Assembly: GCF_041381155.1 (NCBI RefSeq)
Contig: NC_091149.1
Location: forward strand, 9,006,609 to 9,070,608
From: Argopecten irradians
Lineage: Eukaryota > Mollusca > Bivalvia > Pectinida > Pectinidae
Reading direction: 5' to 3'
Length of the DNA stretch: 64,000 bases
Shown here: piece after piece, positions 47,035 through 57,632 of the stretch
How positions within the stretch are numbered: position 1 is the stretch's first letter
Layout of the letters: the number at the start of each line of letters is the position of its first letter
Notes under the pieces: generated by a model
Told to the model about the DNA's origin: nothing
The model's input: the letters and a program-made list of their open reading frames with translations, nothing else
Database searches by the model: none
Program-made: the position numbers and the translations under genes

Positions 47035-47895
47035 ACTATTTCATATGTGGAAGGATAGGGATAGGTCACAAAATGTAGTAAAACCCGAGGCTTGCCGAGG
47101 GCTTTGGCAACATTTTGTGATCCTGAGGGTAGAATTTCTCTATCCTTCATGTCCACTTATGAAAGAGTATTTTTCTTTCATACCTCGACGTTTTATTGCA
47201 ATTTTAAATCTATAATATCCCGCCATTTTGAAATAAAATCGAAGAAATTTACTACTGAAATTCAATTTTCATAAATGAAAAATTACGTGATATTTTCAAC
47301 AAAAATTCCGTTGTTTGCATCTTTTATAGTAAAACCAGTCAACTTTGTGAAAAAAATGTTACACTTTTACCAAGGAAATAGAAATTTTGCTGACGCCGTG
47401 ACGTCACGAGGCTTTATTGCATGGGTAGCCATGCAATACCGCCTCAGGCGGCATGAGTGTATTGCCCTAGACCAGTCGGTATTACACCCGTATGAAAGAA
47501 TATAGCTTCTGTCATATCTATATATGTAAAATGTGCTGGTCTTTGGCAATACACTCATATCGCCAGGGGCGTGTATTACATGGCTGCCCATGCAATACAG
47601 CCACATGACGTCAAAGCGTCATCAGAATCACAATTTGCTTTGTAAAATTTTAATCATTTTTCAGAAACATGGCTTCTTTTCCTATAATGGGATTTGCGTT
47701 GAAGATATCATGCAATATTCATTTATGGATAATTGACTCGCAGTCACGGTCTCTTCGAACATATTTCAAAATGACAGAATATCATGGCTGTAAATTTGCA
47801 ATAAAATGTCGAAGTGTGTCTAAAAGCCTCGTTTTTGCAACGTTTTGTGACCCTCGAGTAGACTATTCCCTTTCCATACCCCGGACAGGAATATC
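47035..47895. mobile_element. Foldback element of nearly 0.9 kb, arms about 400 bp
   Basis: The left half (about 47035-47475) and right half (about 47534-47895) align as reverse complements along their length. The inner arms, 47399-47470 and 47534-47613, match best (TTGCATGGGTAGCCATGCAA against TTGCATGGGCAGCCATGTAA), each with TGACGTCA. Outer parts share TTTTATTGCAA, CATTTTGAAATA, CATAAATGAA and ACAAAAYGTTGC blocks. A related left flank lies at 46810-47030. Frames on either strand are by-products of the repeat. Confidence 0.75.
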
Positions 47896-48096
47896 TGCAA
47901 TTTTAGCGTTGTGAGATTGTTCTATTGTTCTATCTTCCCCTAGGGTAATGACAAGCTACACACGATCTTTGCCCGTGCTCAAAGAGGGCAGGAGAAAAAG
48001 AATCACTCATCTCAGGAGATCTCAACCCTCGGATAAGCCTAGTGTTTGACAACTTAAGGATCTAACTCCTGGTTTGAAATTGACCTGTCTCACCCA

Positions 48097-48115
48097 GGGG
48101 GGGGGGGGGGGGGGG
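48097..48115. repeat. (G)19 homopolymer
   Basis: Nineteen consecutive G residues in AT-rich DNA; length is likely unreliable in sequencing. Confidence 0.95.
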
Positions 48116-48149
48116 CGAAAGAGTCTACTAATCCTTCATATTCACTTAT

Positions 48150-48369
48150 AAGGCAAAAAATATGTCTGTTTAGCGTTACCCGACCGACCCTAATTTTTTT
48201 ATCCCAGACCCTATTTTTCCCCACTTTTCTACGAAAACAATATCAAAAATTTGTGATTTCGATCTCAGACTCCGGTTCCGGTCATCGTTTTAGAAAAAAA
48301 AAATCCTCCCGACTGACCGACCTTATTTTTTTGCCAATGTAACCCTAAACAAAAATATGTTTTGGCCTA
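48150..48369. mobile_element. TIR element about 220 bp
   Basis: Left AGGCAAAAAATATGTCTGTT, then TAGCGTTACCCGACCGACCC; right GACTGACCGACCTTATTTT, ATGTAACCCTAAACAAAAAT and GTTTTGGCCT. Arms about 60 bp, imperfect. No coding capacity. Confidence 0.8.
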
Positions 48370-51300
48370 ATACTGTGGATGGGAAGGTCTGTATATTTTG
48401 GAAGATTGTGATATATCCGTTTTGTGTGTCTTTGTTTGTGAAACCCTTCATTTTATATATTTTATGATTCTTTACATGTATCTTCAGTTGAAACATTTAC
48501 ATATGCTCATATGAGTTAGACTGATACATATATTATTTGAAGAATTCAGGTTTTTTATATAATTTGATCTGATATTTTCAATTTCAACAATATTTTATTG
48601 ACGTTATATACATCAAAAGGATCGGGCATCAGGCTAAGTCCTCTCCAGTTTATATTTTATAGTGCAAACATGAATATATTCTGCATTCATTAATACATAT
48701 ATTTATATATACATATAAATTGAAATGATCACAGTACAGTAAAAGAAATAATTACTAATTAAAGCGGATAACTCCAATTTGATTTTTAAAATTGATTGAC
48801 ATCAAACCGCGGAACATTTTTTTTTTTGTGAAATTGATGAAATGACTTTCTTAGATCTCTCAATTTTGTTAAAACAGTTTCACGGTAACATTTTTGAATG
48901 TAACGTGGTATCCTATATATACACAATTTACATGACAAAAATATATATATTCCTACAATATTTCGCAAAAAAGGTAATAATATAAATTACATATTAGAAG
49001 GAACCAATGTCATAGAATTAACCAATGAAAAGTAGTTAAGCCGGTTGTTGATGCCATTTACCTGTCAACGACTTTGAAAAAAACCCACCATGTTCAGATT
49101 CGTCGGTCATGATTTTGAAAAAAAAACGAAAAAAATAAGGAGATTGATTTATCTAGATTGTTTTTATATTTGATCAAGGTAGCTGATTACAAATGCGTCT
49201 CAAGAGAAATTATAAAGAGTTTAGGCCTGTGGTCATTATATGCCGCAGTAAGTTAACATGGTAGCACTTTTTCAGCTAAATACGAAGCATTTTAAGAAGT
49301 TACATGACTAGCCCGTACGTCACCGGAAGTATTTTGTCTTCGGCAGTATAAATGTACTTAAGGTACATAGAAGTAGGTAGCTATTTTCGAATCATGATTT
49401 AGATCTTATCAAAATACCATTCCATCAGAAAGCACAAATATATACAAACCTATGTACCACAATGGCGATCATATAATATTGTCATATATAGAATACAATG
49501 GTTCTGCTGTTTCTAATAGACATTTCTAACATCGACAGAGACACCGACTCGGAGTACGACTTCGACGGTTTGAGGGGTCATCTCACAATGCAAAATGATG
49601 TATTATTAACATACATTGTATCTTTGTACCTTTCTCTTACATATTCGCTAATTGCGGTGCATTTATACAAAATGTAGTAGCTACATTTAAAACTTGTAGT
49701 TTTGCAGCGTCATAGAAACTACGATAAAAGATCCGCCGGAGTACACATTCATGTACACTTATCTTGGTTGAGATGCGTATTCTTTAGCTTGATATACTAT
49801 CATATGAACCAGCCATTTCGTCATATCATACATATGCTACAAAAAGTTTATGTTAGCTATAGACGATATTTCATTTTACCTTTATGATGGACCAAATTAT
49901 ACAGATGGTAAAAGAAATAAAAACAGTGATGTTTTGTACATTTAATTTTTAGGAATACTGTCATACCCTTCACGCTATTGTGTCGTAAAATAATAAAAAT
50001 GTGATACAAATTGAAATGTGATCGCACTTTTCGGGAATTTTTCAGCAAAATATGTCAAAAAACTTGTAAATGACATCACCTGTAGTTAATGTTAGTGATA
50101 CGTAACGGTAAAAATATCTATGTCTTGATTTGCAAATTTGTATGTTGAAACATTGCGATATTTCAGGCAGAACTTGATCTTTTTTTTGTCATAAAAATGT
50201 TTTTGTTTCTATTTATCAGACATAATTTGTACATACTTCACAGGCGCTTTTAGCGCCATCGTCAGCACATAAAGGGCAGTGTATTTGTGTTGGTGATAAA
50301 TGGCTTTTTAACATTGTAAACTAGGAATATGTTACTGTCGTTGGTACTGGTTCTTAGTTATGACCATAAAAGGTGTCCAAATGGCCCATAATCAGCTGCT
50401 GTGAGTTTATATAAAACCTTCGCCAGCTGGGTGATAAATGATAACGCTAATTTTACGCGTTCGGGGATCTGTGATTGAGATGTCCCAATATTTTAAGTGT
50501 CAATGGTGTCGATATAAATTGTTCCTATGGGACACGTCACAGTCGGCAGGGACAGCACGTGATGTGTATTATATACAAGCCTCATTCTGAGATGTCAAGG
50601 TCACGTGATCAAAACTATGGAAATGTTCTCTGTCGTCGTACACAAGAGTCCATCGTCGGAAACCTACGAGTTACCGCTCTATCGTTTGTGTTTCTGAGGA
50701 TGACAGGATTCATACAATCATACAGTTGAATAGGACATATTTTTATCAATATGAAAAATAAACGTTATCAAAACACCACAAAATGTCATGTCTTGTTCAA
50801 CATATTTCTGTTCAGAAATTCAAATGAATGTTCAAGTGTTTCGAAATTGTTATAATAAACGAGATAATATAACCAAATAGAGGTGGTCTAATTGTCTCTG
50901 ATATCCCGTTTTTTTAATGCTTTAATTTTCTGGACATATACACGGTAGAGTTGTATATGTATATCATCATCCATTCATTACATGATCCGCCTGTTGTCCA
51001 GGGACCCCCTTTATCTAATATCGTTAAGCTATGGATCGTGCTTTTAAAACAACCTGGACACTGAACTTCATACACAAGGGCTTTTTCACTATAGGTATAG
51101 TAAATCTAAAATATCAAAATAACAAAATACAGGTAAATAATTCGTTACAATTATATATATATATGCTTACTAATAGAAAATATGATCATTTTACATGTAC
51201 ATATGTTCGCATGGATCAACTGAGAGCAAATTTTAAAAATATCAAACAGGTAAATGATTCGAAAATAATTATTATTTGCTAATACTTGATTATCTTAGGT

Positions 51301-52498
51301 ACGAATCACTTGAGAAGAGAAATATCTCTATTAAAATACATTAATACGAAAAAAATGTATATAACGATATATTTGGTAAACATTAATGGTTATTTCGAGC
51401 TCATTTGTTGTTGTTTCGTGTTTTATGCATGTTGATAAATATTATCTGGATGAATCCAACGACAAACACCTTTATTTCACCCCATCCACTGTTTACATAA
51501 GTAATTATCAACGCGATGACTGACGCTAAGACAAGAAATATGCTTCTGATAAATACAAAAGTTCATCATTATGGATCAGAAATCCGACTATCGAGAGGTA
51601 TTTTAGACCGTCACTATCGCCGATATCTGACTCATGGATAGCCGTCAAGTGGTAACAATCCTCTTTTATCAACAGATAATCAACCTCTTTTAGATAAACT
51701 TTCCTTGAACTTTAGAAAAAAATAAATGCAATAGCAAAAGTACAGTACATTTTTTTTCATTTGCACAATTTGTTATGTTTTTTTTTAAAATATGATAAAT
51801 AGATATTCTGAATTTCCATTGATTTTATTCTTCATACGATATTTGATTTAGTACATTGTATACGTATACATGCACTTGTGTATAAAAAAGATCAGGTGCG
51901 AAAATGAGGAAGTTAAGAATTTCTCTGCGATATTTTTGTACCTTTGTGGCCGTGTTCTATCGATATCCACCATAATATGAATACTGAGATGCTGTGGTTT
52001 ATGTTATTTTTCATAATCCTTTTATATGATTTTATACATATACATTTGTCAATTTGTTTGTATACTATTTATTCTACTACTATAATATGAGTGTCTTTTT
52101 GTAATATATTTGTTAACAAACAGTGGTCATTTTCAATTGTTTTGACTCTTTGTTTTCTCCATGTTATTGAGTGTGCATTAAGTATTGTATCCGAATATAT
52201 AATTTTTTTCTTCTATGTGTTTTCTAATTACTTTTAATGGTTCTATCCTGTATAATATGATGCAAACGTAATATACAATAGAGTCGGGTCAAATTCCTCG
52301 CGATTTGAACGAAATTTAAAACAATGAAATTAAATATAAACGGTTTTATTTTTTGCCTGCTGCAAATCACACATTTTTCAATATTTCGCGAGTAAACTTT
52401 TCGCGATCATAGCAAAGTCCCATTAAATGGAGAAAACATCATCCCTGTGGAAATAGCAGGCTACACAGTGTTAAAAACATACCGTCGTTTAAGTATAG
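48370..52498. other. Long non-coding stretch, no gene supported
   Basis: Two weak candidates only. A 59-codon frame from 49501 (MVLLFLIDISNIDRDTDSEY start) and an 84-codon frame at 50475-50729 with AATAAA about 30 bp after its stop have no recognised domain or confirmed splice sites. GGCGCTTTTAGCGCC (50232) is a small palindrome. Confidence 0.35.
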
Positions 52499-52910
52499 CC
52501 GGTGTCCATATTTCACCGGGGTCCACATTCGCAATTTTTATGATAACAAGTGATAACCCGGTAATTACGACATTAGTTGAGCAGCACAGTATCAGTAAGA
52601 AATAATAATAATCTTCATAACAATATTCAAACAATAAAATTTCATTTTTACATTGGTAGTCAGGCCCTTTTTTCCAATACGGTTCTTTAAAAGGGCTACA
52701 ACTTCCTTGGGGGAGGGATATCGAAGAGATTGACTTGATATATTTTTTTTAATGTTGTTTATTGTGTCTGATTCAACACAATGTTAAATGAGTGGCCTAT
52801 TTAGTAACCAAATGACAGTGCATGGACATAAGTTTACTTGATATGATTTTATATCTACATCTAAATCGTATTAATTTACCAAAATGGCGAAATATGGACA
52901 CCCTCCGGGA
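52499..52910. repeat. Possible TIR element, about 410 bp
   Basis: GGTGTCCATATTTCACCGG at the left and GGCGAAATATGGACACCCTCC at the right are inverted copies; the word CGAAATATGGACAC occurs once more at 53088. Ends not confirmed. Confidence 0.5.
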
Positions 52911-54542
52911 AAATGGTACCTGAAATCGGGAGGTATTGCAAAGCCATTCATACAAAAGATACAGTATTCATACTTTTGTTGAGTAATTAAAGTTTGTACG
53001 AATACGAGGAACCTTTCATTTAGACTGTTGATTGTATCTCTTTTACAAACAATAAAAATCTACTATTGGAAAAAACAAGTAAAAAACGAAATATGGACAC
53101 AGACAATCGCTCTACTTTTAACTAGGATATCAGGGATAACTTATGTTTTACCATCCATATCGGCTGCGTGTTAAAGAGGGTGGTAGGGAAGAGGATATAC
53201 TTTGTAGAGTCATATCATAAAGTTTATATCTATTAATTTTCATGGAAGGGACTATCGTCATGACGTCACCTTTGTTAACGTCATCACGGCATTGTTATGG
53301 TGACGTCATTCATTTGTTGAAAAGATGCAAAGATCTTTGATTATATCCTTATCCCTACCCCGCCTACAAAAATAGAAAATTAAATGGCATCAAAAGTATC
53401 TGAACATTCATGTACTAGACTTATGTCTTAAGTTGACATCATCTTCGCTGCTATACGGATACTATCACTGTCGCAATATCCATCCCTGGCCTATTTCATA
53501 GTAATTTATAAGACAATTCAAGAGAAAGAAAAACTGACCAATCACAGGCTTGCAGAGTTGTACATCATGTCAAACCACATAACCTTCAGTGTTGCTTTGA
53601 GACAACACAGCGATAGATACAACGACAGTGTTAGTAACCCCTGCAATTTCGAGGATGAAGTTAACAGATGTCTCGGTTAATCAAAATGGATCATTTATTC
53701 GTACTACAAGAAGCATTTCACAGTGCATTTCATCTTGCATCGACCAGGTTTCATTCGTTCCAAGTCGCTTAACATTTCAAAGGAGGATTCTTGCTCTAAT
53801 TAAGTGTTTGTGGAATGGGATGAAGTTTTACGTAATGTACTGCTTTTATTTCTTCTTCAATAGACAGAAATAACAATATGACGAAATCCAATTTAGACGG
53901 ATGTCGATAGCCCCAATTAGATATATCCACGTGATCAGTATTTGTAACTGTTATATATATGTGCCAACACACACACTGCCTTATATAATCTAGGAACACT
54001 CAATTAAAACCACGAGACACCCTTCTCAACAGGAAATCAAAACTCAGGTTCATGTAGCCTTCGGAATAGATGATTATTTAGAATAAATTTAATCGCTGTT
54101 GTCTCTCTTTCGTTCCTTCAATGAATAAAATTATTCAGATAGCTCATATAACAGATATTTGTTTATAAGACGCCATTTTGGTCATGTAAGATTGGTATTT
54201 ATCTTTATTTTCCCGGTGTTTTGTCGCCAGCCTATCACATTCCCCACATTTATCGATATCAAGTAAAAATAAATTCTGGCTCTGTAGGTTCATTACGTCA
54301 TTTAAATCAGTAAGGCAATAACATGGCGCTTTTTAAGTAAATCTCTAAATACACTTTCGTGAGCTAGCGATTTAGTTTCGAAATACTAATATCACGACCT
54401 CTAACATAAAAAATCACCATGGGAGATTCAGTATCTACCATTTTTTTAAATTCTTTTGAGTGTTGTCTTTTTTATGTTTGATTGTTCACTAATAAGTTTA
54501 TTTCAATAGTATTGTTTTATTGTGATTGGACATACTTTGATA
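52911..54542. other. Non-coding, no gene supported
   Basis: Contains two TGACGTCA sites (53261, 53301) and a fragment of the 16495 element family at 53630-53653. No exon recognised. Confidence 0.4.
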
Positions 54543-54620
54543 TCAGGTACTGACCGTTTGTCAGTTGTTTTTCTCCGGGTACTCCTGCTTTCTTTCCCGA
54601 ACTTAATCTGACAATGGAAA
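54543..54620 (+). repeat. SINE body fragment
   Basis: CAGGTACTGACCGTTTGTC, TTTTTCTCCGGGTACTCC and TGCTTTCTTTCCCG match the body of the SINE at 55975-56185. Confidence 0.75.
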
Positions 54621-54774
54621 CAATTAAGAAGATTAAACTTTTCAATGGTGGTAATATTGCAAAGTAAGTAACGCACCCCATTGAATATATTCTTAGAGGA
54701 ATTGCTCCATACAACCATGGTTAACATAAATCCGATCCCTATACATAAAGCATACCGTCGAGTATTTGCGACAG

Positions 54775-55059
54775 AGGCAATATGTCATCACGTCAATTTG
54801 ATCTGAAAAAAATCTTGGCCTGAAATTGACCTGAAAAAATCTTCATGTGAATTCAGGCCAAAATTTTCATCTGAATTCAGGTCAATTTTACATGAAATTG
54901 ACATGAAAAATTCTTTATATGAAATTCAGGTCAGTTTCAAGTCTATTTAAGGCCATAAACTAGAAATGACTCTTTCGCTCTTTTCAGGAATATGACCTGA
55001 AAAATTTCACTTGAAATTGACCTGAAATTGACCTGAATTTACCTGAAGACATATTGCCT
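54775..55059. mobile_element. 285-bp element full of CCTGAAATTGACCTGA motifs
   Basis: Short TIRs AGGCAATATGTC / GACATATTGCCT. The interior is built of direct and inverted copies of a TGACCTGAAATT motif (at least ten), so either strand can fold extensively. No coding capacity. Confidence 0.78.
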
Positions 55060-55974
55060 GTGTACCATAGAATTATATCAAACACTGTTTCAATAATCAT
55101 CCATTTATGTTATCAATTCGTTTGTGTTAGGATATGCTGCATCATGATAACACATGTTGATGTGTTGATGTTGTGCGTAAAATTCTACGAAATGCCTCAG
55201 ATTGACCTCTTCATGCTCCACCAATACTAACCCTTTACAAATAGCCACAGGCATTCACTATCAAACTCCAGCCACTTGTAAAACGCGTAGATAGATATTG
55301 TTTGCTTTTGTAGCAGACGTGGTAATTTTCCAATAAATCAAATTTCTTCAAACGTATTTAAACCTATAGACGTTTCTCTTCGACCAATGACCTATATGAA
55401 CGCATTATTCATAGAAGACTAGTTCACCTTTCAATAAATCAAAAATGCCTAAAACAGAATCAAACCCATTTGTTTTTTTTCACTTTCATTATAACAACAG
55501 CGTTGCATCATTGTTCTCGGAAAAGTTGACAAATTTCCGATAAATCAGTCAAAGTAAATGCGGAGCCTGAAATAAATCTCCTTCCTTTCCAGGTCTTTAT
55601 ACGGCTCCTGTGAAGTCCGTATTTATTGTACCCTAGCGTGGGTTACATTTGTTTCTACTACCTTAATACAGCACGTCTATTGATAAATCTGGACGTGTTG
55701 GTTTTCCGTCAAACGATAAAGCACGGAGTAAACGCTAACAATGTAATCGATTGATTTTCTTTTCTGTTTCTACAACTTCTTTAAATAATTTTATTCGTTG
55801 ATATTGCCTTTTGTGTCTTCTGTTTTCCAATGCTAAATTTAATATAGTTTAATTTGTCTAATCCGCTGTCTATGCCGATGTTATTGTGCGACATTTTTCT
55901 TCTTGATTTGTAGTAATTTAACTCGGTATAAATTTTCCAATACTAGTCCTCCAGTTTTTATTATTATTTTTTTT
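55060..55974. other. Non-coding, no feature seen
   Basis: AT-rich; nothing recognised. Confidence 0.4.
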
Positions 55975-56185
55975 TGATTAGTTTAACGGCCTATTAACAG
56001 CCAAGGTCATTTAAGGACGTGTCAGGTTTGTTGGTGGAGGAAAGCCGGAGTACCCGGAGAAAAACCACCGACCAGCGGTCAGTACCTGACAACTGCCCCA
56101 CATCGGATTCGAACTCGCGACCCAGAAGTGGAAGGCATGTGGTTATATGTCGGTACATCTTAACCACTCGGCCACCGCGGCCCCG
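55975..56185 (-). mobile_element. tRNA-derived SINE, best-preserved copy
   Basis: On the minus strand GGGGCCGCGG opens the element, then A box TGGCCGAGTGG (56174-56164) and B box GTTCGAATCC (56114-56105); the 86-nt head fits a class II (Leu/Ser-type) tRNA. The body has GGTACTGACCGCTGG, GGTGGTTTTTCTCC and CTCCGGCTTTCCTCC. The tail is TTAAATGACCTTGGCTG followed by TTAATAGGCCGTTAAAC. It is a transposable element, not a functional tRNA gene. Confidence 0.92.
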
Positions 56186-56851
56186 AAAGTCCTCCAAAGT
56201 GAGAATATCAATATATATTTATGTATAATTAAACAGTATAAATGTCTCTTAGACAAAGGAGTAGATATGATAGGACCAGTATTTGGCCTTAATTTTTCAG
56301 GCCGAAAAAAATTAACTGTGATCCCCATCAATTTCATATCAAAAAATATTCTCATACTTGCCATTCATCAAAACATAATTTTTATAACCATGTACACGAT
56401 GTGTCCCACCTATGACGTCATCAAATTGATGATTTTCCTCTTCTCGCCAAATTTTGCTAGAAATTCATCATCTTTAGGTTAGAAAAGGCTTGAAATGGAT
56501 TTGGTCGCCACCTTGGAGCAACTTTACATTGTGCATGGATATGCGTAAATACACGATACACAACATGTGAAAATCTCTTTCTGCTCCACGAAGGCGGCCA
56601 CATTCATTTTTAGAGAAAACTACTCAAAAAGCATGATTTTTCAAGGATTTTTGTGAAAAGTGGCGGGAAACTGCATTTTGGTGACGTCATAGTGAACATA
56701 ATTGGCACATGCGGGATATTTTCGGGATGTAATGTGTTAGCAAATGTATTCAGCTGTTATATGGCAAAATATGTTGTTCTTTACTGGAGAATTAATTTTG
56801 CGGCCATATTCGAGTCTTAACGTACCTTCTCCTTTTCGGCCTCTTGGCCAT
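56186..56851. other. Non-coding, no gene supported
   Basis: TGACGTCA at 56413 and 56682. A 111-codon plus-strand frame begins inside the SINE and is not a gene. Confidence 0.4.
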
Positions 56852-56949
56852 CTTCAGGTACATAGAAACACAAGAAAAGCTAGGTGAAATCCATCTTGAA
56901 AATAAGATGGATTTTATCTAGATTTTCTTGTGTTTCTATGTACCTGAAG
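56852..56949. repeat. 98-bp hairpin element, 46-bp arms
   Basis: The arms match at 43 of 46 positions around a 6-base loop (GAAAAT). Tips are CTTCAGGTACATAGAAAC and complement. Confidence 0.93.
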
Positions 56950-57243
56950 GTAACTTTGTATAACACGACCATACTAGTATCATACGCTGATCCGTGTAAA
57001 TTATGTTGTACTATACATGCAATTAACCAATATGATTGATCATTAAAATATTGATATGAGTGTATCTCAATAAATGGGTAAAATTTCATCATTATTTATG
57101 CCTCTGGATTTGAATCAATTGGGGTTATATGGGCCGCATTCATATCGGATCTTAAACGATTATTCATTTCATATGATATTTTATGAAGCAATTCTTGGAA
57201 GTTTTTATCTTTGATCCTTGACGAGACGAATTTCCTGGTTTTG
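56950..57243. other. Non-coding, no feature seen
   Basis: Nothing recognised. Confidence 0.4.
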
Positions 57244-57632
57244 GTATGGTTTGGTTTTATTAGTTTAACATCATATTGATATTCAGAGGCATTAAGAGCG
57301 TGCCAGGTTACTTGGTGGGAGGAAAGCCGGAGTAGAGGAAAGCCGGAGTACCTAACTACACAACATGGGATTCCAACTGTAGTGATATCATATGGAAATG
57401 TTCAAATATAGAAATTTTATTTCATTGATTAAAATGTATTGCAGGTGTATATTTCTATGTTGGTCATACCCTATATTAGTCTGTCGGTAAAATTGCGGTC
57501 AATTAGTCATTAAACCCACTCTTTTGGGCAGGGAATAAACGCATTGAGGCTAATCAACATTACAGACCTCACAAACCAGAAGGCTTTTGGTAATATGTCC
57601 GGACAGTTTATCCACTCTGTCACCGCGGCCCC
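57244..57632 (-). mobile_element. SINE copy split by an insertion
   Basis: Tail and body at 57244-57376 (with a 16-bp duplication, GAGGAAAGCCGGAGTA twice) and tRNA-like head at about 57566-57632 (ending CACCGCGGCCCC). About 190 bp of unrelated DNA lies between, inside the B-box region. Confidence 0.78.

Noticed and set aside
47021..47914. Several overlapping frames of 60-81 codons on both strands
   Set aside because: They come from the inverted halves of the foldback element; mirrored frames are expected.
49501..49680. 59-codon frame with an acidic stretch followed by a hydrophobic one
   Set aside because: Just one short frame in AT-rich DNA without clear splice or family support.
50475..50729. 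84-codon frame with a nearby AATAAA
   Set aside because: No domain, no signal peptide in frame, no supported upstream exon; could be the 3' end of an unknown gene but evidence is too thin.
53628..53873. 81-codon frame
   Set aside because: Its start lies in a fragment of the 16495-type repeat; no domain.
56105..56184. Functional tRNA gene (A and B boxes, 86-nt head)
   Set aside because: The head is followed by a SINE body and tail, and several diverged copies exist in the window.
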